Below, piece by piece: positions 1 to 9,500 of a stretch of DNA of 20,925 nt. Position 1 is the first letter of the stretch. Each line of letters opens with the position of its first letter. A program made the position numbers and the translations under genes. Under the pieces are notes generated by a model. It was not told the origin of the DNA and searched no databases. It saw only the letters and a list, made by a program, of their open reading frames with translations. This DNA comes from Plantago elongata (taxonomy: Eukaryota; Streptophyta; Magnoliopsida; Lamiales; Plantaginaceae), in the NCBI GenBank assembly GCA_036897095.1, contig JAYMSP010003135.1:1-20925 (forward strand), in the 5' to 3' direction.

Positions 1-759
1 GCAGTTATTATACCAAGTAATGGGACTTGGTATAATAGTCTTTTCAAAGAACGATCAAGTATGTGTATCCCATAAAATATTTTACTTGTGTATGTGATTG
101 TGAAAGTATTTTTGTTAAAGCATGGATTATGTGTACGTTTATGCTCATCGATATGCCTATGAAGTGCGTGACCCCTATGTGTTAGGGGATTATCGTGCTT
201 TGGAGTACTCCCATTGTTATGTTTGTGACCGGTATGTGTTATGGGATAATTGTGACCCCTATGTGTTAGGGGATATGTTATGTGAAAGCTGAGCTGTGTG
301 CCACCACGGTTTGTGTTGTCGTAGTGTATATTTGATTCAAGTTAAATGAGAATAGTGTATTGTGACATGTGTTCCATGCAAATTATTTTCGACTATGTTT
401 CTGATATAAAATAGAATGTATACTTTTTATATGTACTTGATCCAGGTAAAAGTGTCAGTAGCTCACCCTTACAGATTTTTTTCAATTGAGCAAGTGACTG
501 CGGTTCTAAGGAGGTTGCTAGTGGGAGAAAGTCGGTATAGAGCAGCTAGTAGTATCAAGGATAGTTTTGTAATTTATGATGGTTGTATTTATGTCGAGTG
601 TTTCTAAAATTGTATTTATTATTTTTTAGTTTTAGTTGCTCTGCTATTGTACCATTCTTTTCAAAATGATTTACAAAATTGAGGCTTCGTCTTGGCGTGA
701 GCCCATCTCACGATAGACGGCCGGTCGCACCAAATTGATTTTGGTTTTGGGGCGTGACA
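1..759 (+). mobile_element. Partial LTR of a Gypsy-type retrotransposon (3' part)
   Basis: This stretch has no convincing coding sequence. It looks like the downstream part of a plant Ty3/Gypsy long terminal repeat. It carries short internal repeats at 168-190, 225-250 and 252-274 and ends in the G-rich run GGTTTTGGGGCGTGACA at 743-759, a style of ending common in plant Gypsy LTRs, with the expected terminal CA. The 5' end lies outside the window, so neither the TG start nor the flanking duplication can be checked. The assignment rests on composition and on the terminal motif, not on protein homology. A solo LTR or a truncated element are both possible. Confidence 0.5.
168..274. repeat. Three short repeats, each a CCCCTA/TAGGGG-type hairpin
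   Basis: The 23-bp unit GTGACCCCTATGTGTTAGGGGAT occurs exactly at 168-190 and 252-274, with a degenerate copy at 225-250. Each exact copy contains a perfect 6-bp stem (CCCCTA and TAGGGG) around the loop TGTGT. Short repeats of this kind are common in the U3 region of plant LTRs, where they can act as enhancer-like units. That role is inferred here. Confidence 0.7.
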
Positions 760-949
760 CCGGCTATCTGAGCCGCGAGTTGGTAGGGAGATTGCCAGTC
801 ATCACTATGGATCACGAGCTCCTATTACAGATGTGGTGATGTCGGCAAGTTTCCTTATGAATTATTACATCAATTATGTATTGTTTATGCTAATAAATAA
901 ACTTGTTTGCGTTTACGTTGGCGGATCAATTCAGTAATGATTATGCATT

Positions 950-1681
950 ATGAATGTTGTTCAGCAATTGGCTAACCAGCCAGTTACACTCCTTCACCAC
1001 TTGAGGAAGGGGAAGTCGAAGAATGGCATTTGGGTGGACCAGAGAGCAGAGAAAATTACGGTACAATCCTTTGTTTATAGTTTCTGAGTTTCTTTTATTT
1101 TTGTATAATAACAAATCAATAAAAACTTATACTTATGCACTTTATTAATATTGCAGACTGAGGTGGGGGGGAGGATCTATGAGAGGATGGATACTGATGA
1201 TGAGTTGACCATTGAAGAGCAGGACAAAATCTTCTTAGAAGTCAACCCACCAAACAACATGTATCAGGTTTATGGAGTGGGGAGTCTGGGCGTCGATGAT
1301 GTGAGTAGCTACTCCATTGGTCAGGCATCCTCATCACGATCCACCGGTCGTCATTACACTCAGGACGAGGTCAATAAGATAGTGACTCCTCTCCAGAACA
1401 AGATTGTAGCTCTGAAGACTACTGTTGAGACAAACCAAGTCCGTATCGATCGAGAGATCGCAGAGATGAGGCGGATGATATCCCTCATGAGACAAGGACG
1501 TAATACTGATGATGCAACGTCTAGTTATGTCTTTTATTATCGGATCAATACTGTTTGTATGAATTCTGCAGTTATGTTAGGATATTTTATGTACGAATAT
1601 CTTTACCATTCAGGTTTCTTATTGATTTTTAAACTTTTCGTTCAATTGAAGAGTCTTCGTATTTATAATTGTTTTGGGTGA
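950..1681 (+). pseudogene. Ptta/En/Spm-family transposon protein, partial
   Basis: Two exons can be joined in frame: 950-1060 (37 codons) and one from 1157 onward, with a GT at 1061 and an AG at 1155-1156. The first exon ends in the pattern IWVDQRAEKIT, and the second continues with RIYERM, then an acidic stretch, then FLEVNP and VYGVGSLG. This order (W-V-D-x-R/A-E-K, then a glycine/serine-rich 'YG.GS' block and a coiled-coil tail at about 1365-1490) matches the conserved C-terminal part of plant Ptta/En/Spm transposon proteins. The tail after about 1535 turns hydrophobic and looks non-coding although open to 1681. The 5' part of the gene is missing, so it is probably not functional. Confidence 0.65.
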
Positions 1682-1739
1682 AAAGCAGGTGAAATATGAT
1701 CGAATTAGGTATTGAAGAAATTAAAAATATATTGAATAT

Positions 1740-2037
1740 AGCGACGGATAAGCATTATCTGTCGCTAAAACCACGAATTAGGAAGAACTTTCCTAATCCG
1801 TGTTAACGACGGGGTAAAATTATCCGTTGTTACATCTAACGACGAATAATTTTATCCGTCGTTAGATTTAGCGACGGTAAATTCAATCCATCGTTACTTT
1901 ATAGAGACAGATAAATTTATCCGTCTCTACACATAACGACAGATACAATTTATCCGTCGTTAGTGGTCGACAAACTGCTAACGACGGATAGAATTATCGT
2001 TAGCAGTTTAACGACGCCCGTTTCTACAACGGGCGTC
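1740..2037. repeat. CACTA subterminal palindromes (CGACGGAT family)
   Basis: At least seven short inverted repeats sit head to tail. Each pairs a version of TAACGACGGATAA with TTATCCGTCGTTA, at about 1740-1767, 1804-1832, 1838-1866, 1869-1897, 1901-1928, 1934-1962 and 1979-2007. A further GACGCCCGTTT/ACGGGCGTC hairpin lies at about 2012-2037. The motifs vary by a base or two between copies. Clustered subterminal repeats are a hallmark of CACTA elements and are needed for transposase binding in known members. That function is inferred for this copy. Confidence 0.8.
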
Positions 2038-2095
2038 TTATCCATTGCACGAATCCGGAAGCCTCTAACAACAAATAATTTTGTTGATAGAGCGT

Positions 2096-2110
2096 GAGAT
2101 TTTTGTAGTG
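2096..2110 (-). repeat. CACTA terminal inverted repeat
   Basis: On the minus strand the sequence from 2110 downward begins CACTACAAAAATCTC, matching the CACTACAAAA consensus of plant CACTA ends. A 3-bp target duplication would be expected outside it, but the other flank is not visible. Confidence 0.8.
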
Positions 2111-2152
2111 GGTGTCCTGTTTATAGAAGGATTGACCTAAGTTTGGTTGTAG

Positions 2153-2504
2153 GTACTATAGGTGGATTGATGATCCTCTTGCCCCGCACGTTGAGAACAT
2201 AATTTTTGGTCTGCTTCATAAGAAAATTGTTGCTCAACATGTTGTGAAGCAGTTGGAGTCAAAGGTGGAGGATTTGTGTGATTTAGACAGGAGACTAAAG
2301 GCAGAATTCAAGTATCAAATGGAAGAGAAAAATGTAGAACTTGAAGAGTACATGGCTATAATTAAAGAGATGAAACCATTTGTTGGGAAGAACAAAGCAA
2401 GGGTTGCAGAAAAGAAACGACTCAGATCCAAGTTTGCCCGTTTAGAACTAAGTTTGATTGTTGTCATTGTATTGTTCATCATTGTGGCTTGGATGTTAAT
2501 CTGA
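2153..2504 (+). pseudogene. GRF-type zinc-finger protein, last exon only
   Basis: An exon appears to start after the AG at 2151-2152 and is open to a TGA at 2502-2504 (116 residues). It begins YYRWIDDPLAPH, which fits the second half of plant GRF-type zinc fingers (C-x-[YF]-[FY]-x-W-x-D). A lysine/glutamate-rich coiled coil follows at about residues 40-90, then a single C-terminal hydrophobic segment (LIVVIVLFIIVAWML). That order of zinc finger, coiled coil and membrane anchor is common in small plant GRF proteins of unknown function. The first exon with the other zinc ligands is not visible. The CACTA terminus ends only 42 bp upstream, so the gene was probably split or truncated by that transposon. 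It could still be a working exon if the 5' part lies beyond the window. Confidence 0.6.
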
Positions 2505-3025
2505 TTCTTCTGCCATTGCTGGTTTAATATGGTTGTAGTATTGATAAAGTTTGATTCAGAAATAACTTGTAATGTTCACTCAAACCGGAAAGACCAATTT
2601 CTAATTCATCGGATAAGATGATATTAGATTATTTTTAATTTGCATAATTCTCATTCTATGTTTTGTTCGTCGAATTTATGTTCTCTATTTCATCTAATTT
2701 CTTTTTTCAGTTCAAGGGTGCTTTTTACAATTATAAGGGTGTTTTCGACAATTTCACTTTACACCATTGAAATACCTCAAATCAATCACTACGGCTATTT
2801 GCACAATTGAAATGAACTGAACCAATCACTGAATGTTCGTTGCGGAGGCGTATGTCGGGATCTTTAGTCACGCTTCTGAAAATGTAAACCAATTAAACTT
2901 TTTGTTAATTAAATCATGATTGAGTCATTAAAATGAATAAAAACTTTAACTGGACCTTGACCCCAACTTAAAATCATTAACCTCAATGTGATTGTGATGC
3001 ATTTCACAACCAATTGGCCCTAAAA

Positions 3026-3031
3026 AGCCCA
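3026..3031 (-). promoter_or_regulatory. Site II / TCP-type motif (TGGGCT)
   Basis: The minus strand reads TGGGCT, which fits the site II consensus TGGGCY bound by class I TCP factors upstream of plant proliferation genes. It lies about 135 bp before the start codon. A 6-bp motif is weak evidence alone; its position and the gene's role in cell-cycle biology make it plausible. Confidence 0.35.
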
Positions 3032-3138
3032 ACTAAAGACTTCAAATCCATGCTTCAATTGAGTATTTGAACACTAAAGAAATCACTGTTCTCTTTGATT
3101 TTCATCTGCTCTCTTGACAGTTGACACTAATTTCCATC

Positions 3139-3146
3139 TTCCCGCC
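3139..3146 (+). promoter_or_regulatory. E2F-like site near the start codon
   Basis: TTCCCGCC lies 18 bp before the ATG and is close to the E2F/DP consensus TTTCCCGC, missing the first T. E2F control is known for many plant replication and endocycle genes. If transcription starts upstream, the site would sit in the 5' UTR. This is a candidate only. Confidence 0.3.
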
Positions 3147-3163
3147 TTTCCAACACGAACGAA

Positions 3164-3511
3164 ATGGCTCGCGGCGGCAAGAAGAAAGATTCCGGCGGCA
3201 CCACCGCTGCAGCTGCGGCCGCTGCCGCACCGAACCCTGAGGCAGAGGAGAGAAATAGGCTGAAGGATCTGGCCTTCGCCAAACGAATTCTGGCTCAGAA
3301 CCCTCCGAAAGTAGGCCCCTCCACCGCTCTCGGCCCTTCGAAGATTCTGATCAAGCACCATAGCAAGGATATTATCCTCAAAAAGTCACAACGGAAGAAC
3401 AAATTCCTCTTCTCTTTCCCTGGCCTTCTCGCCCCCCTTTCTGGTGGCAAAATCGGCGACCTTAAGGATTTAGGGACCAAAAACCCCATCCTGTACCTCG
3501 ATTTCCCTCAG
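3164..3511 (+). CDS. RHL1: RHL1 exon 1 (residues 1-116)
   Basis: This exon runs from the ATG to a CAG|GTTTGC donor in phase 0. It is visibly GC-richer than its surroundings. It encodes a Gly/Lys start, an 8-alanine run, a charged helix (EAEERNRLKDL) and the most conserved block of the family, ending at LYLDFPQ. The reading frame stays open to 3574, but the residues after position 116 stop matching the family, which places the splice here. Confidence 0.93.
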
Positions 3512-6500
3512 GTTTGCTCGTCTCTCTTCTCGTTAACCTATTTTTACACTACAATGCGATCAAATTGTGCCTAGCAGCTATTACTAGCATTTCTCTATGC
3601 TCAAATATAGTATAAATAAATCTATATCAGATCTGCGGATTTGGAGAGTAATGATGTTAGGGCTATAGATATAATTATTTTTCTGGAATCTGATACACTA
3701 TAATGCGAGATGTATGAAGTTGAATCGGTTGTTGTACCTTCGTTCAGCTGGCTACCAGCTCTTACTAGCACTTCTTCGATGAGTTATAGGAAGTTGAATT
3801 GGAGTTGGGCTTTGTGCTTGGGTTGTTGTACACTCAATGCTCAAATTTGTCCCAAGTGGTTGAACGTTCCGAAGGTTTTTTATGCTGTGCTTGCCTTCTT
3901 AACCTTGCTTTAGCTGGCTGGCTGCTATTACTAGCTCTATGTTATTTGGTTTATGAATTATGATATAGTTTGTTTTACACTACGATGCCCAAAACTGATA
4001 AGAAGTTGAATAAGTGGTGTTGCACGTTGTGCTTCAATTGCTCTACATTGGCTAGAAACTATTACTAGCACTTCTACCCTCAATGCGCAAATATGTCCAA
4101 AGTGGTTGAACATTTGGAAGTTTTGTACGCTGTGCTTGCCTTCTCATACCTTGCTTTAGCTGGCTGGCTGCTCTTCCTAGCTCTATGTTATTTGGTTTAT
4201 GATATAGCTTGTTTTACACTATGATGCCCGAAACTGATAACAAGTTAAATAAATGGTGTCAATTGATGTACCTTGGCTAGAAGTTATTACTGCCATTTTG
4301 TTATTTTGGTTTATGATATAGCTCATGTTACACTACAATGCCCCCAACTGATAACAACTTGAATAAATGGTGTTGCACATTGTTCTTGAATTGCTATACC
4401 TTGGCTAGCAACTATTACTACCTCTTTTGTTATTTGGTTTATGTCATTTTACACTATGATGCCCAAAATTGATATCAAGTTGAATAAGTGGTGTTGCACA
4501 TTGAGCTTGAATTGTTGTGCCTTTTGTCTACCAGCTAGTACTACCTCTTTGTTATTTGGTATATGATATAAGCTTATTTTACACTACGATGCCCTAAACT
4601 GATAACAAGTTGAACAAGTGGTGTTGCACATTGAGCTTGAATTACTGTACCACTACCTTGGCTAGCAACTATTACTACCTCTTTGTTATTTGGTTTATGA
4701 TATAGCTCAGTTTACACTATGATGCCCGAAACTAATAACAAGTTGAATAAGTGGTGTTGCACAGTGAGCTGTAATTTATGTACCTTGGGTACCAACTATT
4801 ACTACCTCTTTGTTATTTGGTTTATGATATATCTCATTCTACTACACTACGATGCCCGAAACTGATAACAAGTTGAATAAATGGTGTTGCACATTGTCCT
4901 TCGATTGCTGTACCCTTTGGCTAGCAAATTCTATTACCTCTTTGTTATTGGGTTTATATGTCTATAATTTAGCTGCTTTTACACTTTTACATCTGATGTA
5001 AGAATGATGTAAGAAGAATATAATGCGTCGCATAGTGTTTTGATTTTTGAATTGGGGTACGTTGCTTCAGCTCTTTCTTAGTATTTTGTTTCTTCGTTTG
5101 AGTTGTTAGTGTTTCTTTTGAGATTATGCTCCCATCTAGTATAAGTGTATAACAGATCTGATTTGGAGAGAAATGAAATTAGGACTAGGATACTTATTTT
5201 TCTGGAATCTGCTACAAGTTGAATAAATAAACAATAACAGAATGTTTTGCACATTGTGCTTGGATTGTTGCATTTGCAACTCTATGTTATTAGCTGGCTG
5301 TTCTCAGACGGGTGAGGATCCTCTCTAGCACTATTAGTTCAATATTTCCTCTTATAACATCATATACTTAACATGTGTCCATTAACTCAATTATGATTAG
5401 AGCAATTTGATATATCTTGTGTAAATCAGGTCCTAATTTGTAAATACAATTCTAATTCCTTATTACAATACACATATGAATTTTTATTTATTTATTTGTT
5501 ATTACAAACCTTTACATGGATTTATTTATTAGAAAAGTACATAAAGAGGCCACTTTATGTAGTTGACTTACATATAAGACCTCCTTTAAAAAACTATTAC
5601 ATATAAGGCCAATCTATTTTCTGGAGCCCTAATTTCTTCCAATCACAACATGACTTTCCATGAATGCCCCTCGTTTCTTTCTCTCTTGCACAAATAAACT
5701 ACTCTAAGAAAGTTTTGCAAAAAGACCATTCTATTTATTTGAGCCCTAATTTCTCCCAACTACAACATGATTTTCTATTAATGTTCCTCCTTTCTTTTTC
5801 TCCAAGTTTCATTTATTCTTCATTGTTTCCAACTTTTTCTCTTCTTCTCTCGCATTTTCTCTCTCGATTAGATTCTTTCACTCGTTTTTCCTTTTTTTTA
5901 AATGTGTTTTTTACAATTCTCACCATGGATTTCATTGTCTCTCTCACGTCTAATGGTTTTAGCCATGCATACAACTTTTTCTCTCTCGATTAGATTCTTT
6001 CACTCGTTTTTCCTTTTTTCTAAATGTGTTTTTTACAATTCTCACCATGGATTTCATTGTCTCTCTCACGTCTAATGGTTTTAGCCATGCATACAATTTG
6101 GGTTTAGCCTTTTTTTTGATCTTCTCGATATCGGTGGAAGTATTTAATTATGAGCACTCTCCTTTTTACGAGTTTATGTTGAAATTACTATTGTTGACGG
6201 TGAAACTAATAACCAAAATTTATGCTCTTGAAACTAGCTTGGCTTGCTTTTGAAACTAGTGAAACCAACATTTATGCTTCTGAAATTAAGTTTCTTATGA
6301 AACTAATTTTTGAAACTAGATTTTTGTTGTTTTGAAACTAACTTTCGTGTTTTTGAAACTAGCTTTTGCGAACATGAAACTGGGTTTTATTTTGTTTTGA
6401 AACTAACTTTATGAGTTCCTGAAACTGACTTTCGTGTTTTTGAAACTAGCTTTTATGAACATGAAACTAGCTTTTTGTTGTTCTGAAACATAACAGTTAG

Positions 6501-9500
6501 TTTCAAACATATTCGTACTAGTTTCATGATTTTTGTGAATATGAAACTAGTTTTTTTTGTTCAGAAACTAATACAAAATATCATGAAACTAGGTTTTGTG
6601 ATTATGAAACTAGTTTTTGTGTTTCTGAAACTAGCTTTTGTGAATTAATTTTTGTTGTTCTGAAACTAGCTTTTGTGAATATGAAACTAATACAAAAGAT
6701 CATGAAATTAAGTTTTGTGAATCTGAAACTAACTTTTGCGAATATGAAACTAATTTTTGTGAACATGAAACTAGGTTTTGTTGTTCTGAAGCTAGCTTTT
6801 GTGAATATGAAACTAATACAAAATATCATGAAACTAGGTTTTGTGGTTTTGAACTAGTTTTTGTGTTATTGAAACTAGCTTTTGTGAATATGAAACTAAT
6901 ACAAAAGATCATGAAACTAGGTTTAGGTTTTGTGAATTTGAAACTAGCTTTTGTGAATATAAACTAATACAAAATATCATGAAACTAGCTCAATGAACCT
7001 GAAACTAGCATTGTAGTCCCGATAAACCCTTAATTAGGGTTTAGAGTTTAGGAGCCCCCGGGAGAGTTTTCAAATTCAGTGGTTTTTTAGGGTTCACCAT
7101 TCTATTTAGGGTTTTAGAACTATGAAACTAGGTTTTGAGTCCATGAAACTAGCTTGTGTGGGCATGAAATTAGGATTTATACCCATGAAATTAACATTAA
7201 TCATCATGAAACTAGCTCAATGAACCTGAAACTAATATTTTTCTTTTGCTGAAACTAGCATTGTAGCCTCGAGAAACCCTTAATAAGGGTTTAGGGTTCT
7301 AATTAAACCCTAAACCCTAATTAAGACCGTAGCTCCCGGAGAGAGTTTTCAAATCCAGTGATATTTTTAGGGTTCACCATTCTCTTTAGGGTTTTAGAAC
7401 TGTGAAACTAGGTTTTGAGTCCATGAAACTAGCTTGTGTGGGCATGAAACTAGGAGTTTATACCCATAAAACTAGTATTTATGCCCATGAAACTAGTTTT
7501 AATCATCATGAAACTAGTTCAATGAACCTTAAACTAGTACTTTTCTTTTGCTGAAACTAGCATTGTAGTTCCGAGAAACGCTTAATTAGGGTTTAGGGTC
7601 TGTACCCGTCCTCAACCCTAAACCTTAATTAAGACCGTATCTTCTGGAGTGAATTTTCAAATTCAGTGGTTTTTTTAAGGTTCACCATTCCCTTTAGGAT
7701 TTTAGAACTACGAAACTAGGTTTTGAGTCCATGAAACTAGCTTGTGTGGGCATGAAATTAGGTTTATACCCATGAAACTAGTATTAATCATCATGAAACT
7801 AGCTTAAATCATCATGAAACTAGCTCAATGTACCTGAAACTAGTACTTTTCTTTTGTTGAAACTAGCGTAGTCCCGAGAAACGCTTAATTAGGGTTTAGG
7901 GTTGAGGAAGGGTACAGAGCGGTCGCCATGTACCCGTCCTCAACCCTAAACTCAAGACCATAGTTTCCGGAGGGAGTTTTCAAATTCAGTGTTTTTTTAG
8001 GGTTCACCATTCTTTTTAAGATTTTAGAACTATGAAACTGGATTTGAGTCCATGAAATTAACTTCACTTCACATTAAACTAATTGAACTAATAATGTTAT
8101 GTGATGGTACTTCAAACTAACTTTAGTATTTTTTAAACTAGCTTTTGTATCCATGAAACTAGAATTTGCGGTTCTTAAATTAGCTTTTGCATACATGAAA
8201 CTAGTTTTTGTGTTTTTAAAACTAGTTTTTGTGAATTTATTTTTCTCAAACTAGCAGTATGAGTTTCGAAATTAAATGATGCTGAAACTAGTACAAATGA
8301 TGATGAAGCTATACTTTTTATAGGAAAGTACATAAAGAGGCCACTTTATGTAGTGGGATTACATATAAGACCTCCTTTAAAAAACTATTACAAATACAAA
8401 AAAAAACGAGGGAAAGAATCTGATCGAGAGAGAAAAAATGCAAGAGAAGAAGAGAAAAATCTAGAAACAATGAAGAACAAATGAATTTCGTATATACAGA
8501 AGTATGGTAGACTTGGAGAAAAAGAGATGATGAGCGTTAATAGAAAACCATGTTGTAGTTCGGAGAAATTAGGGCTTAAAAAATAGAATGGCCTTTTTTG
8601 CAAGACTTCGGAGAAATTAGGGCTAAAAAAATAGAATGGCCTTTTTTGCAAGACTTTCTTAGAGTGGTTCATTTGGAAAAGAGAGAAAGGAAGGAGAGGC
8701 ATTCATGGAAAGTCATGCTGTGATTGGGAGAATTAGGGCTCCAAAAAATAGATTAGCCTTATATATAATTGTTTTAGAGATTCATCCTTATATGTATTAG
8801 TTTTTATTAAGTGATTTATATATGTAATTCTCCCTATATTTATCTATTTATTTTTAATTTACAACACATTACATACTTTGCATTTTACAGGAGTATTAAG
8901 AAATGAGGAATTTAATACAAAATATGAGCCAAATAATAAAGGTGTAAAAACATGAGTTGTGATAATCTATTTTTTTAATATATTTAATTAGAAGTTTGTA
9001 TGGATGAATATATTATTATTTTATTTCTTCTGGTAAAATAAATTGTCTTCCACTTTTTAATAAGAAAAATCAAGAGTGCAATTAAAACTAAAACACAAAC
9101 ATTACGTGAAAACCAAAATTTAAATTTTAATCGAAACGTAAGCTACTTTTAGATATAATATGAATAACAAATCAATTATAATATGTTGTTTGTAAAACAA
9201 TATAAACTTTTTTATGCCATTTCGGAATTTTAATACTTATCGCTTACCAAAATGGGGAATATTCATCAAACCTTTTTCGAACAAGTCTAGATGGCTTTAA
9301 GTGTAGGATTTGATTTTATTGCCTAATATAACAAGTGGTGTAGGAAATGTTCTACCGATAATGTTGGAGAGATCCTCACCCTTCTCAGACTATTTTTCTA
9401 TTTGTTAAGGTGAAGTTCTGTTGAGTTGCCTCGGAGATTAGACTCCTGTATCTAGTCACATGCTACTAATTAAGCTGCTTTTACACTAAAATGCTCAAAT

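Larger units (their letters stand above)
760..2110 (+). mobile_element. CACTA (En/Spm) transposon remnant, 3' end
   Basis: The right end is recognisable. The last bases at 2096-2110, read on the minus strand, start CACTACAAAAATCTC, the classic CACTA terminal inverted repeat. Just inside it lies a cluster of short palindromes (1740-2037), the subterminal repeats that the element's DNA-binding protein recognises in this superfamily. Further in is a coding remnant resembling the plant Ptta/En/Spm transposase domain (950-1681). The left end is not in the window or was cut by the LTR ending at 759, so the element is at least truncated. The left boundary given here is only the edge of that LTR. Confidence 0.75.
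2505..3163 (+). promoter_or_regulatory. RHL1 upstream region and 5' UTR
   Basis: No coding sequence is seen here. This AT-rich spacer separates the GRF exon from the RHL1 start codon and must hold the RHL1 promoter. Candidate elements are a palindromic CCAATTGG at 3010-3017, a class I TCP/site II type motif (TGGGCT on the minus strand) at 3026-3031, and an E2F-like TTCCCGCC at 3139-3146. No clear TATA box stands out close upstream. The transcription start cannot be placed from sequence alone. Confidence 0.5.
6180..8310. repeat. GAAACTAG minisatellite block
   Basis: Dozens of copies of GAAACTAG or GAAACTAA recur at roughly 20-24-bp spacing, with common versions such as GAAACTAGCTTTTGTGAATAT. 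From about 7000 the array has a higher order: a 250-305-bp unit repeats four times (markers TTGTAG or GTAG at 7011, 7261, 7563 and 7868). Each unit contains an AGGGTTTAGGG-type stretch, an AGAGTTTTCAAATTCAGTG-like segment and a GTTCACCATTC segment. No protein is encoded; the short open frames on both strands arise because many basic units are near 21 bp. Confidence 0.9.
5310..9381. mobile_element. Non-autonomous Mutator-like (MULE) insertion, 4072 bp
   Basis: The element starts GGGTGAGGATCCTCTC and ends GAGAGATCCTCACCC. The 11 terminal bases are perfectly inverted, similarity continues with one 1-bp gap for about 28 bp, and an exact 9-bp duplication flanks it. Short termini with 9-bp duplications fit Mutator-like elements. 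No transposase sequence is visible inside on either strand, so it would depend on enzymes from elsewhere. Inside the ends are AT-rich arms, long imperfect inverted repeats (5574-5893 with 8398-8795) and a 2.1-kb minisatellite. It sits in the plus-strand array of RHL1 intron 1 and appears to be spliced out with it. Other superfamilies with 8-bp duplications (hAT) fit less well because the termini do not start CA or TA. Confidence 0.75.

Noticed and set aside
416..607. A 63-codon ORF in the LTR
   Set aside because: It has no similarity to a known protein and sits in non-coding LTR sequence.
3083..3489. Two minus-strand open frames over RHL1 exon 1
   Set aside because: They are shadows of the GC-rich coding exon, which has strong family homology on the plus strand.
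3512..3574. Extension of exon 1 past the donor to an in-frame stop at 3574
   Set aside because: Homology to RHL1 stops exactly at the CAG|GTTTGC junction and resumes at 10402 in the right phase.
3960..4980. A CRISPR-like repeat array
   Set aside because: The whole ~120-130-bp unit repeats with no unique spacers, and the context is a plant intron.
5664..6253. Two open frames sharing the peptide FFTILTMDFIVSLTS
   Set aside because: They only restate the 122-bp tandem duplication in T-rich sequence and match no protein family I recognise.
6602..6857. Overlapping open frames on both strands with repeating FVNMKL or FIFTKASF-like peptides
   Set aside because: They arise from the minisatellite, whose common unit is near 21 bp (7 codons), so several frames stay open by chance.
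7303..7320. An interstitial telomere
   Set aside because: Only about two CCCTAAA units are present, as part of a hairpin within the minisatellite units.
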